In this document: in pieces, positions 8,494-19,800 of the stretch | How positions within the stretch are numbered: the stretch's first letter is position 1 | Layout of the letters: each line of letters begins with the position of its first letter | Program-made: the position numbers and the translations under genes | The notes under the pieces: model-generated | Databases searched by the model: none | What the model was told of the DNA's origin: nothing | Seen by the model: the letters and a program-made list of their open reading frames with translations, nothing else | NCBI GenBank assembly: GCA_051453625.1 | Contig: JBOZIK010000001.1 | Coordinates: 229,720,972 to 229,765,076, forward strand | Length of the DNA stretch: 44,105 nucleotides | Source: Welwitschia mirabilis | Taxonomy: Eukaryota > Gnetophyta > Gnetopsida > Welwitschiales | Direction of reading: 5' to 3'

Positions 8494-11400
8494 AATTTTC
8501 ACCTTTTTAATGATGTCCAAAACTTGGCAAATCGTGTTATTATAAGTGCTAATAGTTACAATTAAGATAGTACAAAATTGAAACTAAAGTGGAATCATAA
8601 TACTATTTAGCGCCAAAAAATCACAACATCTTATTAGAGAATGAATTCCATTATTTTTTTCCTATAATTAAAACCATGATAAAAACATTGCATCTAATGT
8701 CTAATATGTGATACCTGAATTAGTGCCAAAAGATGTATCATAACAATAAATAATATATAAACTAGTGAAGATAATAAAATAAGTTCTAAGAAAACAATAA
8801 AGATAGACTGTTAGATAACATCATGTACATATAAACTTAAAAATAAGCATAAAAAATAATGGCACTTATAAGAGAAGCCAATTCACATTGCAACTTTATT
8901 GCCTTTAAGACTCAATCAAATGTCCTAATTTATTTTCTTGTTCTCTCCTTTTTGGATAGTATAAAAGGCCTAATCACTGAGAGTAAAGTCACTATAATCT
9001 CCATCCCCTGAATCATTGCTATCATCATTGGTATCACAAGTAGTGGAAGTCTAAATGGTATAGGAAGATCATGACGTGGGTGATGAAGTGTGTTATTTGC
9101 GTGAATATCTCAATAAGAATACTACATGGCCCTGGGAGGCCTCTCTCCTTATATAATCATATGTCTAAGGAGTAATAGAAGTATTAAAAAAGATAACTAT
9201 AGTGAATACAGTGAAATCGAGTTTAGATGATGGAGTATAACTGAGTGGTAAAACATTAATGAAAGGTGATACTAGTGATAGTTAAGGTAACCAAGGTAGT
9301 GAAGGAGCTATAACCTATGATGAAGGACATGATGATGGATATGGTTGGGTAAGATAGCAAATAAGAAGTCCATGTTAAGGTTAATAAAAGATAATAGGCT
9401 TGTCATATAAATCATTTAAATCTTTGTAATGGTACTATGCTAGAGGTGGGTCCTCTTCTTGAATCTACATTTTCTTATCCTTTGACTTAAAAAAATGACT
9501 TCTCTAACTCCTTAACCTTGTCTAAGTCATAGCTAATGCCTCTAGTACTAAAGACTTCTCTGTCTTTAAATCCTCCTTGGAATCTAATCATGTGGAAGTT
9601 CCCATGGTCTCCAAACTACTAGATGGTGCCTTCCACTTACTAGCTATTTCTCTATGCTTCTTTAATCATAACAAGTTATTATAAATATTTTCAACCATTT
9701 TTGCAGTGGCACAGAGACCATTATTTACTAACAAAGATCTATGAGACCTTGTAGATCTAGACTACTGAAATTTTCTCTTAGGAATCCTTCTACTTGTGTC
9801 CTTACTTAACTGAACTAGAGAATATCTCTTCTTACTAAACTTTGAGAGTAACTAATTTAGCCAAATTAAATTTACTTAAGGAACTGAAATTCTAACATTA
9901 CTAATAATAAGAATTAATAAACATAGATTAACCAAAGTTTATCCCTTATGAAATAATGTAATGATATCAATTTATAACTCAAAAACCACGATCAATGATA
10001 AAACCTATGAATAAGCAGTATACAATAAATGTCTATATAGGATTACAATAATTATAATCGCCTCCTCTAACTAGAGTATTATAAAACAAAATTAAAATAA
10101 GAATAGAAGCATTAGATACCATATTTTTCTACTCAAAATTTTTATAAAATCCCATTTTAGAATTGCTAGAAATGATTGTAGCTACATTGTGATAAGACAC
10201 TCTAGCTATTTGAGTATTAAAAATCTTTTAGAATGAATGCATGGATAACTTAGAAACATTTAGAGCATCTATGCCTAGTAAGTTATTAATAATACTAAGT
10301 AATAAAATAAATAAGTGCCTCTAACTTACATATGAAAGATGGTAGTAGAGTTATCTATCTCATGGATATTCATGTAGAACTCATAAACTACTGGATCTGA
10401 TATACTCTTCTCAAGTTTAATAATTGTCTTCCATCTAAGGCAAGATAAATATGTGAATATTTATGCTTTGGTACTTTTGAAAATCAAGGGTTCTTTTTAT
10501 AATGATAGAATTTTTGGATAATGATTTAAATCTTCTCTCTATTGATACATGGTAAAAATAAGGCTCATATTAAAGTACCTAAGGTTCCTAAGTAAGCTTC
10601 TTATCTCTGATTGAGTTAGAGTTATTTCTTCTTATCATTCTTAAGCAATATAATAAGGAGAAGATAAAACCTTAAGAAAACTAACACAAACAAGTAAAAA
10701 ATAGATCTATAAAGGATTTACACCTATTATTGCTCATTATTAAGACTTCTACTAATCCAAAGACATCTATCTAGAGAAATATGAAGAAAAAAGAACATAT
10801 GAACACACAAACAGAGATACCTTTTAAATGGAGAAGTGATAATAAGGATTTGTAATTTCTCTTACACTTAAAAAGGGGTTCAAACCCTAGTCTTGGCCTA
10901 TCTTTAATTTTTGAATTTATAGTACCAAAGATGCCTATTCCATGAAAGACATGTAAAATGATAAAAAGAGATATCTACTACCTTAAAAGGTGTCTACCTG
11001 TTAAAAAATTAAAGTTCTACTTAGATGCAACAAAAGCTTCTATTACTTTAAAGATGTCTAAATCTAAAAAAAAAAAAGGAATAAAGAAAAGGTTTTCTAC
11101 CTATTCAAAAGACATCCCTCACAAGTTTTAGACTGTAGATATCTAAAGATGTCTGTACCATGAAAGACATCTCTATAATAGACATTTTCATATTTAAAGA
11201 CGTCTTTATCCTAGACATCTACTTTAATAAAGATGTCTACCCTACACTCATAAAAACTTCCATATTTTCTACTATTGATTTTATATTAGAAATTTTTAAC
11301 TCAAAAATTACAAAATTAAAATAAGTAAGCTAATTCTATTTGAACATAAAACACAAGATAAGTTTTAAGTACCTACTATTATTATCTCAACCTTTAAAAA
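8494..11400. other. 2.9-kb insertion or unexplained 3' region of Copia-1
   Basis: The 3' LTR of a Copia element should closely follow RNase H, yet 2.9 kb separates them here. No retroviral domain is recognisable in either strand. The stretch at 8940-9360 is less AT-rich and has fewer stops. On the plus strand it translates to a Gly/Asp/Ser-rich, low-complexity tail (including EGAITYDEGHDDGYGWVR), reminiscent of the disordered tails of some plant transposases, but no catalytic motif supports that. On the minus strand at 9590-9770 a frame gives ENIYNNLL and KKHREIASKWKAPSSSLET. I cannot name the element. Confidence 0.4.
10761..11238. repeat. Second AGACGTCT-derived array
   Basis: Octamers begin at 10761, 11052, 11147, 11165, 11198, 11213 and 11231, with AGATATCT at 11137. 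The copy at 11198-11205 is the intact CpG form AGACGTCT, and the others are the TpG or CpA derivatives. The block does not otherwise align with the LTR copies, so it may be another LTR of the same family or a diverged part of Copia-1. Confidence 0.7.
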
Positions 11401-11739
11401 AAAAAAAAAAACTCATACGTAATGTGCTAAGTTGAAATTGGAAGAGATTACCTACTAACTTACTTGATTGGACAAGGCTCAATCCCCATGTTCCAATAGA
11501 ACTTGAAGACCTTTTCTTTACTTAGAAAACATATCTACTAATTGATCCTCCATCCTGATATATTCTAATGTAACATCTCTATTTTAAACATCTCTCAAAG
11601 GAGATGATGCCTAATATCAATGTGTTTTATCCTAGAGTGCTGAATAGAACTCTTTGATAGGTTAATTACACACTTATTATGATAATACATTTGAATGTTT
11701 TTTGTTACAATTCCAAAATCTCTCAAGGTTTGCTTCATC

Positions 11740-12000
11740 CATAGCACTTATACATACTGATTTTTAGCTACTATTTACTTAGCTTCAACTATTGATAGAG
11801 TAGTTAAATTTTGTTTCTCGCTACTTTAAGATATCAAACATTAGATTAATAGGTAGAAAACTTCACTTGTATTTCTCTTATCATCTTTACAACCTACTCA
11901 ATCTTTATAATAATACCCAGCTAGACCAAGACAAGAGTTCTTTGAGCAGTAAAGGATCTAATTAGTAGTACCTTTTAAATAATAAAATATTCTTTTAATA
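11740..12000 (-). pseudogene. Copia-1 RNase H (decayed)
   Basis: The minus-strand translation runs IKRIFYYLKGTTN, then LGLAGYYYKD, GCKDDKRNTSE and a terminal segment resembling the family's A-L-S-T-A-E-A-E-Y helix (here QLKLSK). This is the canonical Copia RNase H layout downstream of RT. The catalytic Asp of the GYxDAD strand is blurred (YYYKD) and several stops are present. It joins the RT trace without a gap at 12000. Confidence 0.85.
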
Positions 12001-12950
12001 GTAATTAAATGTGAATTTCTAGCATCGCTTTAATAATGAGCATAAATTCCTATAGTTTATATAATATCTGGTCTACTAGTGATAAGGAAAAGTAGACTAC
12101 CAATCATACCTTTGCATAGCTTCTGATCAATCTTTTTATTATGTTCATCTTTGTTTAGTTTTATGCATTAATTCATAAGTGTCTTTTTAGCTTAGAGTCT
12201 TGCAACTCATCTTTGACTAAGAAATTTTTATTATACTTAGTTTGAGAAAAGAATATATCTTATGTATATTACATAACTTATAGATCCAAAAAATTATCCA
12301 TTTTCCTTATGAGGCTCACTTGAAGTTCATCCTATATGATCTTGGAAAACTTCTTACATAATAATTTATTAGTAGCATGAAATATAATATCATCAATAAA
12401 AACTTACATAATAGTGAAGTATTTAACATCTTTCTTTCTAAATAAGGTAACATCAGATGTACCTCTTTTAAACTCATTTTTAATCATATGACCTAAAAAC
12501 CTTTCATACCATGTTCTGAAAGCTTTCTTAAGTCCATAAAAAGCCTTTTTTAGCTTATAAATTTAACCTAAGTTATGAAAATTACTAAAACCTTTAGGTT
12601 GCTTGATGTATACATCTTCTTAGACTACTCTATCTAGCAAGGTGCTATTAACATCCATTTGATAGAGTTGAACCCCTTGATAAATCCAAAAGCTAAAAGC
12701 ATCCTGATCAATTTTATTCATGCCACTAGTGCAAAGGTCTTTTTGAAGTCAATTCCTTCTTGTTAGTTGTATCTTTTTGAACATCAATATTGCCTTGTTT
12801 CTTGCGATATTTTCATTATCATCTGTCTTATTCTTGAAAAACCATTTTATTCTTCTCATTGGTTTATTTGATGGCTTTGGAATAACTTTCCAAGTATTAC
12901 ATATTTTAAATTGCTTCAGCTCTTTTTGCATAGCTATCATCTAACCTTTT
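12001..12950 (-). pseudogene. Copia-1 reverse transcriptase (decayed)
   Basis: From the right, the minus frame at 12749-12940 reads MQKELKQFKICNTWKVIPKP and KWFFKNKTDDNENIARNKA, the start of Copia RT. It continues to VYIKQPKGFSNF, YKLKKAFYGLKKAFRTWYER and VFIDDIIFHATNKLLCKKF (about 12348-12404). The last holds the catalytic Asp pair of the [YF]-x-D-D box, both Asp still present. The wording around the box resembles SIRE/Tork lineages. Frameshifts and stops elsewhere make it a pseudogene. It lies between integrase to the right and RNase H to the left, as expected for a minus-strand Copia element. Confidence 0.9.
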
Positions 12951-13539
12951 TCCTCATTGATGTTCTTAGGTTCCACTTCAGAGATGTGGACTATAAATCC
13001 ATAAAAATCCTTAGTGTGACTTCTTATTTGTACACCACCATATGAACTATCAATTAAGTTACTAGTTGGATGACTCTTTTTTAGTTTACTTATCTATGAA
13101 GATGTTTGTTTTTTAGATCCTTCTTCCTTTTCTTTATTATCATACAATGGTGTATGTGGGTTGTATATTATTTGTTCAAGTTGTATAGGTGCATATTCGT
13201 CCTGCACATAAATAGAAGTTAAGCTAGTATCATTAATTTTAACATTTAGAGTTTCCTATACCACTTGTGTTCTCTCGTTGAACACTCAATAGGATTTAAT
13301 GACCATTACACGTCCTAGAAAAATACCTTTGTTAGTTTTGAAATTAAAATTTTTAAGTTAATCCCTTTCATTTATGATAAAACATTTAGAAATAAAAACA
13401 TAAAAGTAACTTATTGAAGGTTTCTTACTAGGCCATAACTCATTTAAAGTTTTAAAAGTGAAATGTCTTATCAAAACTATATTTGAAACATAACAAGCTA
13501 TGTTAATGGATTTTGTCCAAAAATAAGAAGAAATCTATT

Positions 13540-14150
13540 AATCGTTCATCATTATCCTTGATATCTCGTTTAATACTTAGTTCTTCGTTTTAGCTACTCC
13601 ATGTTATTATGATGTTCTTGGGCTAAAAATTGATGACATATGTCAAATCATTCACAGAAGTCCCTAAACCTTGTAGTTTTAAACTTCGTATCATTATCAC
13701 TTCTTATAGTTTTTAAACTTTGTATCATTATCACTTCTTATAGTTTTAATCCTATATTTCTTTTGATTCTATAACCTAATACACAATTTGTAAAAGATGT
13801 CAAAAGCCTCATCCTTGTGTGCAAGAAAGACAGCCCATGTAAAACAAGAATAATTATTAATAATAGTTTAAGTAATATATTCTCTTATTAAGACTTTCAA
13901 TAATAGTAAAATTAATAACATTAGAATGTAAAAGATTTAAAGGATGTTTTATAGGAATAAAGGTTTTTTTATCGAACCTTACCCTTGTTTACTCGCATTT
14001 TTAACAAGCTTCACAAATCTAATCATCAAAATTTTGCAATTTGGAAAGTCCTCTTACCATGTCTTTGATAAGAGGGTCTTCAGTAGATCCTTATTCACAT
14101 GTTCAAGCTTTTTGTGTCATATCTTAACATTTCCTATAGTACTTAACAAA
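13540..14150 (-). pseudogene. Copia-1 integrase (decayed, with 34-bp duplication)
   Basis: Minus-strand traces include TFQIAKF (the family's GAG-pre-integrase LP-x-x-K-F end), a weak first-Asp neighbourhood, then IRSDNDTKFKTTRFRDFCE, and QEHHNNME, matching the P-Q-Q-N-G-V-x-E block with the Glu neighbourhood. The second catalytic Asp survives in RSDND. The IRSDNDTKFKT coding stretch is present twice because of a 34-bp tandem duplication, which shifts the frame. An N-terminal HHCC zinc finger cannot be made out. Confidence 0.8.
13683..13750. repeat. 34-bp tandem duplication inside Copia-1 integrase
   Basis: Two copies of a unit starting acttYgtatcattatcac follow each other at 13683 and 13717, differing at one transition and by a short T-run length change. 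Since 34 is not a multiple of three, it adds a frameshift to the integrase. Confidence 0.85.
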
Positions 14151-14264
14151 CACTTGACACCTTTGTCAGAAACATTTTGTAATGTGATGACATCAACACA
14201 TAATTTTATAAGTCTAGAAAAAAGAATCTTGTTTGACTTAATTACTTAATAATCCAATCGTTAT

Positions 14265-14470
14265 TGGTAAAAGTTATAGAAAAAATTGCATTACATAGTT
14301 GACTTACATGAAGTAAATTATGTTGCAAACCTTAAACATAAAACACATATTTTACCTTAGATATATTGCCTTCACTAATGGTTCTAATGCCTTTGATTAT
14401 TACTTTTATGTTGTCACCAAAGATGACCACACATTTGTCTCACTCAACCAAGGAAATAAAATTGGATTGC
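14265..14470 (-). pseudogene. Copia-1 protease/pre-integrase segment (decayed)
   Basis: The minus-strand translation gives CVVIFGDNIKVIIKGIRTI, ISKVKYVFYV, then GLQHNLLHVSQLCN and FTNNDWII. This matches the Copia gag-pol segment after the protease active site, in which V-x-F-G-D-N, then L-K-H-N-L-L-S-I-S-Q-L-C, is nearly invariant. The active-site D-S/T-G itself is not visible. Confidence 0.85.
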
Positions 14471-15271
14471 TCACTTTCATGCATCTAGATCATTTACTAT
14501 TAACATATCAAGCATGTCTCTTTATGGCTCATAAGGAAATTTGAGCTAAAAGAGCTAGCCTTGATTTTAAAATCCAAACCTGTTTTGGTTTTGCTTGCAT
14601 AAAATGTTGTACCATTCCCTTTAACCTATTGGCATTATCAGGATAGTATTTTCTACCAAGCTTGTATGAATAATTAAATTAATAGTAAATGCATGTGTAA
14701 CAATAATAATAAGTAATATTATTTAAGAGAGTTAAAGGTTCATACCTTAGCTTATAGTTCCATCTATTGAAAAGTGAGATTGATGTACTTATGGAAGCTT
14801 CATTATTTCCTAGGCTAGTTCTGTTATTGATACTTCTACATTGTTCAAGCATGACCTTTAATGTCTCCTTTTCTTAGGTAAATTTCACATATTAGTTTGC
14901 TAATTTTAGCTTTAAGTGTTAAGTTTTCATTTGTTAATATATTACATGAATCCTTTTCTTACTCATAACTAATTCATGATTATGAAGTTATTTCTTCATC
15001 TTGGAACATAATTTTTGAACCTAATAAAATTTTTAAAAATTAATTATACCTTTCTTAAATTATTATGCTTGTTTTGTTTTTACTTTATAACTCTTATTCA
15101 TTTCCTTCCTCTTCCTTAGTAGTTCGAGTATAGGTCATGATTATACAAGATGGGTGATCTATCTTGCATCTAAAGTATCTACTTCTATAACATATTCATG
15201 TTCATCCCAACCTATAAAGAAGGATTTTGTTTTCTTGAGATTTTTTCCCCTTTATTTTGTAAATGATTTAA

Positions 15272-15322
15272 GCTAGGACATTCTGAGACTAGATGTCCTC
15301 ATCCTCCATAAACCCAATATTC
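15272..15322 (-). pseudogene. Copia-1 Gag zinc knuckle with lost cysteines
   Basis: The minus strand encodes EYWVYGG, a stop, then GHLVSECPS. This is a CX2CX4HX4C knuckle in which both first Cys codons have become TAT (Tyr), which is TGT to TAT, and a CGA-type codon has become TGA. His and the last Cys remain. In an active element it would bind genomic RNA. Confidence 0.75.
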
Positions 15323-16260
15323 TAATCTAGAAATATAATTCTTAGAAGAAGAATTAGAATGAGATAAATACTTACCTTTGAACTTATCTTTGGTTTGAAA
15401 TCCTAATAAGTTTCTTTAGTGTTCCTTTCTCTTATTCCTTGGTGAGAATATTTTCTTGATACACCTTGTAATTAGAGCAAGTTATTCATTTACATTATCT
15501 CTTGAATCATCTGTATCTAAAACTCCTTTTACTTTCCCTTTAAAAGTTTTTCTTGAGATTTTACTTACCTTAAAAGAAATGGACTTTATTTTTATAACAC
15601 CATCTTGGATGAGGTTCATCTTTTAAGATATTAAATCACTTTTTAATTCTTCAATCTTTATGGTATTAAAATCTCTTAATTTTTTCACTGTAGTTATCTT
15701 TGGTCTATATTCTAGAGTCAAGGATCTACCCACTTTCTAAATCACCTCGGTCTCTAAAAGATCTTCACCAATTCCATGAATGGAATTTACCATGTTAATA
15801 ACCCTTGTAAAATATTCATCCACACTCTCTCCTTAATTCATTTTAAGGTTTTCAAACTAATTTATTTAAATAAAGAATCTTAATTACTTGATAATTGAGG
15901 TTCCTTTATATGTACTTTTCAAGACATTTCATGTATCTTTGATAGTGTTGCATCTGACAGTCTTCTTGAACTCTTTCATAGGAAGGGCTAAATAGAGTGC
16001 ATTATTTGCCCTTGAATCATACATAAAAGCTACCTTGTTTTAATCTTTACATTTGTTTCTAGGCTTGATATGTGTGAGAATTTTTCTATAGCATTTGTGA
16101 AGGTTTCTATTAGCTCTATGTATCCACCTTTAATGCTTTGCTAAACTTGAAACTTAAAAGACTATAACCATGCCTACATTCTCATCTTTTCATAAGTGTA
16201 GCTTAAACCATCAAAGAGCAAATATCTGATGGATGGCATTCCTTCTATAGTTCACTCAAG
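15323..16260 (-). pseudogene. Copia-1 Gag (decayed)
   Basis: The first residues on the minus strand read GIPSIRYLLFDGLSYTYEKM, which fits the N-terminal F-x-G-x-x-Y-x-x-W-x-x-x-M motif of UBN2/retrotransposon Gag. Further on, traces resembling the SLP-x-R-F region and an I-x-I-x-x-L-I-x-x-L helix end before the zinc knuckle. There are many stops and frameshifts. It directly follows the primer-binding site on its right, which fixes its start. Confidence 0.75.
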
Positions 16261-16286
16261 GATGTAACTCCTTCTTGTAAGTATCC

Positions 16287-16298
16287 ACTTTGATATCA
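16287..16298 (-). promoter_or_regulatory. Copia-1 primer-binding site (tRNA-iMet type)
   Basis: The minus strand reads TGATATCAAAGT. The usual plant Copia site is TGGTATCAGAGC; the three differences are all G:C to A:T. It sits between the LTR edge (about 16301) and the Gag start. Confidence 0.8.
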
Positions 16299-16300
16299 CT

Positions 16301-17788
16301 TAAAGATCATTAAACTTAAAGGGGAGGAATGAATGAGTTCCATTAAATAAAATTTAACCAACTAACTAGCAAAAATCACTAAAGAAAATATTATTGATTT
16401 ATGTGGTTTCCTAACATGAATATATTTACACATATAAGATAGCTTCCTTTCATACCTTTAAATATCCTTAATCTACAAAATAGTGGTTTAATAGCATTAC
16501 CAATCTTACAATTAACTAATATTCTCTTCTCAAGATAGCACTATCTTTTCCTCAGTAATCATAGTAAATTAAAGTTCAAAAGTGATCTCATGCATTGAAC
16601 CAATCACAAGAAATACATGTATGCTAGGGCTGTCTTACACTTTATAATCCCTAAGTTAAGAGATCATAGAAAGAGATATTGAAAATAATGGCTTTCAACT
16701 TGAAAATAAATGATTTGAGAAATCTAATAGTCTAATAGAGAAGTACCAAGAATTAGAATAAGAGAAGAATAATCCTAAAATGATGTGCTAAGTGTTATTT
16801 GCTTTATTCCTTCTTTAATATAATCATCCATACAAATCAAAATTAAAGTAGCTATAGTGGATGATCATAGAATTTCTTAATGTCTTTAGTGTAAGTAACC
16901 TTCCATAAAATTCAAGAGATTTTAGCCTATATAATTCCAAAAAATGATTTTTCAAAAGTTATTCAAATTTATTTCTTTTTCCCTTTTCTACTTCTAAGGT
17001 AATATAGTCTATTATCCTAAGGAAATGACCATTTGAAGTAGTTTGAATGTTTTTCAACAATTATTAATAGCTATTTTCTAACATGTAATGACTATTTTTA
17101 TTTTATGTCATTTTTTGAGATACACATCTTCAATCTCATGGATGTCTTTTAAATAGATGTTTTTACTTTTAACAGATGCCTTCTAGGAAAACATCTTTAA
17201 TAAACCTTTCTAGATTTTTCTGAGATTTAAAATATTATTTCTCTAGCTCTCTAGCTTCATGTATTCATCATGAAAGACTTGTTTGAATCCTTAGAAAATG
17301 AATGGACCATTACTTTCATCCTACTGATATAACTTATCACCTATCAAATATTTCAGTTCAACATAAACATATTTCTCATGATAGACATCTTTCCTTCTAA
17401 TTCAAGTTTACTTTTAGTGTATATTTATTTAAACCAATAGATGTTTTTCCTTCTAATTTAGAACCACTTTCAGTGTAGAAATATTCTAACTAATAAAAGT
17501 CTTTCCTTTAACCTTAAGTCCACTTTCAGTGTAGATGGCTTCAAACTTGTGGATATATTTCTCATAGACATCATTAATACTATAGACATCTATGATTAAT
17601 CTCAACCAAGCTTGATGAATCTATTAAGATTATCTTATTTTTTACCTTAGTAACTAATTCTTGATGATTGTGATCTTTACTTGTATTTGAATTGTCCTTC
17701 CAACCTAAGAGATATCCTTAATACCTTATCTACACATCAAAGTATATTGCATTTAATAAGTGAAATCATTAAAACTGAATTTTTCTAA
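16301..17788 (-). mobile_element. Copia-1 right LTR (5' LTR)
   Basis: The inner edge is set by the primer-binding site. On the minus strand the sequence just before it (ATTCATTCCTCCCCTTTAAG) is typical of the 3' end of SIRE-type LTRs. The outer part, 16788-17788, aligns with 7508-8493. The length, near 1.49 kb, is within the long-LTR Copia range. Decayed AGACGTCT octamers occur at 17393 and 17584, with further one-off variants between 17120 and 17600. Regulatory elements beyond this cannot be assigned. The outer edge is uncertain by about 15 bp. Confidence 0.75.
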
Positions 17789-18079
17789 TAGGAGAAGACA
17801 CAGAAGCACAAGAGGTTTACACATATTAGGTCTATCTAATAAATATTAGGAGGCATTATAATGTTTTAGTAGATGAAGTTTTCAAAGTGACATGATTCAA
17901 GTGAGGAAGAGTTATTTAGGGATCAAACTATAGTAACTGTGATGGTGGAGGGAGATCCTGAAGGTTATAAGAGAACTTAGTTTAAGGTATAACTACATAT
18001 TTCCCTATTATGTAGTTTTTTAAAGAGAATAATAGCTTTAAAATATATGATATCCCTAAGAATTATGTAGTGATAGAAG

Positions 18080-18560
18080 AATGCTTTAAGTTTAGTCTTA
18101 TATGCTGATTTATATCTGCTAGACCAAGGCTTAATATTAAAGCAATAAGAAAATGGATAATGATTAAGTGGATAGAAGTGAATGCTATTCAAGTGATTGC
18201 TTTGGCTAAGGGTTTGATTTTGTTTATTTTCAAATTGGAACAAGATTTAAACTTAATAATGATAATAGAACCTTAATTTTTAGGTGTAAAAGACCTCGCA
18301 TTAGCCAGGTGAAGACCGGGAGAAGACCTTAAAAAAATCCTTCAAAAACTACCAATTTGAGTAAAGTTAAAGGGGCTGAGTCTAATCTTATGAAATTAGG
18401 AGTTCATTTGAGACCTTTCTTCCAAGTCTGGTAAACTGATTAAATTAGATCCTATAATGATAAGTGGTATTAGATTAGTACTTATAAAGTTTTATGCATG
18501 GATTAAGTTGGAGTTAATGAAAACCTAAAAAGTTTTGAGATCATACATAGCTATGGGATA
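18080..18560 (+). pseudogene. LINE ORF1, DUF4283-like domain (decayed)
   Basis: The plus-strand translation gives RPRLNIKAIRKWIMIKWIEV, IQVIALAKGLILFIFKLEQD, then PGEDLKKILQKLPI and VKLKGLSL. In plant LINE ORF1 proteins a domain of this form (G-x-x-x-F-x-F, then a basic/aromatic segment, W-x-P-G-F, L-P-x-W-V-x-L-x-x-L-P) binds the element's RNA before the zinc knuckle. Most stops sit where Trp (TGG) or Gln codons are expected. The zinc-knuckle segment follows. Confidence 0.8.
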
Positions 18561-18760
18561 GAGAGAATAGAAGTTGAATATGAGAATATTCATCCTTTCT
18601 AGTTTCATTGTAGCTCATACTATCATATGTGATAAACTCTATAATAAATGTGAAAGAATAAGGCATCTCAGTAAGGGATGCATCACAGTACAATGTTAAT
18701 ACTGTAAAAATTATGGTCATAAATCTAAGAAATATAGATTTAAGAAAGATTCTGAGAGCT
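18561..18760 (+). pseudogene. LINE ORF1 zinc-knuckle segment
   Basis: VEYENIHPF and then, in another frame, CERIRHLSKGC (Cys-x5-His-x4-Cys) and C-x2-stop-x-C-K-N-Y-G-H-K-S-K-K match the tandem CCHC knuckles that follow DUF4283 in plant LINEs and Copia-like Gag proteins. Gly of the first knuckle has become Arg and the last Cys is missing in the second. An antisense frame at 18541-18777 is a shadow of this region. Confidence 0.7.
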
Positions 18761-18899
18761 TTTAAAGGAGGCATCAAAGGAAAAAGGTAGATACTGAAGT
18801 GAGATCAGCTAACCAATAAGTAGTAATAAAAGAAAATAAAAAGGTTTACAAACAAACAAAAAAAGTGAAGGAAGTAGTTCTATAAGGACAAAATCAAGC

Positions 18900-19091
18900 T
18901 TGTCTTCCACAATGAAGCACTTAAAAGATGCAAGTAAGTTTATAGGAAATATGTCTTTTCTCCTTTTAAGCAATGAATTAGAGGATTTAGAAATGGAATT
19001 AGGATATCTTAGTTCAGATTATTCCATATTAAAGAAAGCAAAAGGACCAACTATAGCTAATAAAGAAAGAAAGAGGCAATTGAATATATAG
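18900..19091 (+). pseudogene. LINE ORF1 C-terminal segment (unassigned)
   Basis: An open 63-codon frame continues the ORF1 direction with a Ser/Lys/Leu-rich sequence (SKFIGNMSFLLLSNELEDLE) and a hydrophilic end. It probably belongs to the variable linker between the zinc knuckles and the endonuclease. No domain is recognised, and coding by chance cannot be excluded. Confidence 0.35.
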
Positions 19092-19399
19092 CAAATAGAT
19101 CACAAAAAACCATATTGAAAATGATGAAAAAGCTCTTAAAAAAGAAACACAAATGAAAATTCTCAGTTGAAACATTACAGGCATGAAAATTGCCTCAAAA
19201 CAAAAAGCATCACTGGAGTATAAATAGTTAGTAGGTAGAGATAGTTTATTTGTAAAAAACCATAATAAAACAAGTAGAAAATTTAAATATCCTTAGAAAT
19301 AATTAGAGTGTAGATTGGATGCCTAGCTGTGATGTTAGAAAGGGGTCTTCTTATTATGATCAAGAAGAACATAGAGTACACTAAAGTTGAGAGCCATAG

Positions 19400-19800
19400 A
19401 TGGTATCAAATAATTACTATGAGAGAGTAGTGAGTGCTTAATATCTATGGGATTTATAATAGTAGTAAGAAGAGCAACATATGGAAGAGAATTTAGGAAA
19501 AAGTGGGAGATCAATAATGTATCCTAATAGGTAATTTTAATTAGACTCTATTTAAATGGAAAAATCAAGATAATGGTGAATGAAAAAATGTGGGAGTTTC
19601 AAAACTAGAAGATCTTATAAATAATATTTAATTAATAAACATGTTAACTCAGTAGCTATAATTTACTTAGTCTAATAGAAGAAGGCATCAAATAATATAT
19701 TCTCTTGAATATATAGATCTTTAGTTTCTTCTAAGCTACTTAGAGATACGTACTAGTTTTTGATGGAGGGTAGTATGTGGTGCTAGAATCATAGATTAAT
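19400..19800 (+). pseudogene. LINE endonuclease, C-terminal part (decayed)
   Basis: The plus-strand frame contains CILIGNFN, then TLFKWKNQDNGE, KNVGVSKLEDLINN, SNRRRHQIIYSLEYID and SYLEIRTSF. In APE-type LINE endonucleases the corresponding blocks are G-D-F-N, a D/E-x-x-G region, F-T-W-S-N, and I-D-R. The catalytic Asp of GDFN is Asn here (GAT to AAT). Stops at FN-stop-T, GE-stop-K, NN-I-stop and TQ-stop-L lie where CAA, CGA or CAA codons are expected, so this single stretch displays the decay mode clearly. The N-terminal half of the endonuclease is not readable. Confidence 0.85.

Noticed and set aside
8940-9900. hAT or CACTA transposase.
   Set aside because: Only tail-like composition fits. 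No catalytic block, BED finger or terminal inverted repeat was found.
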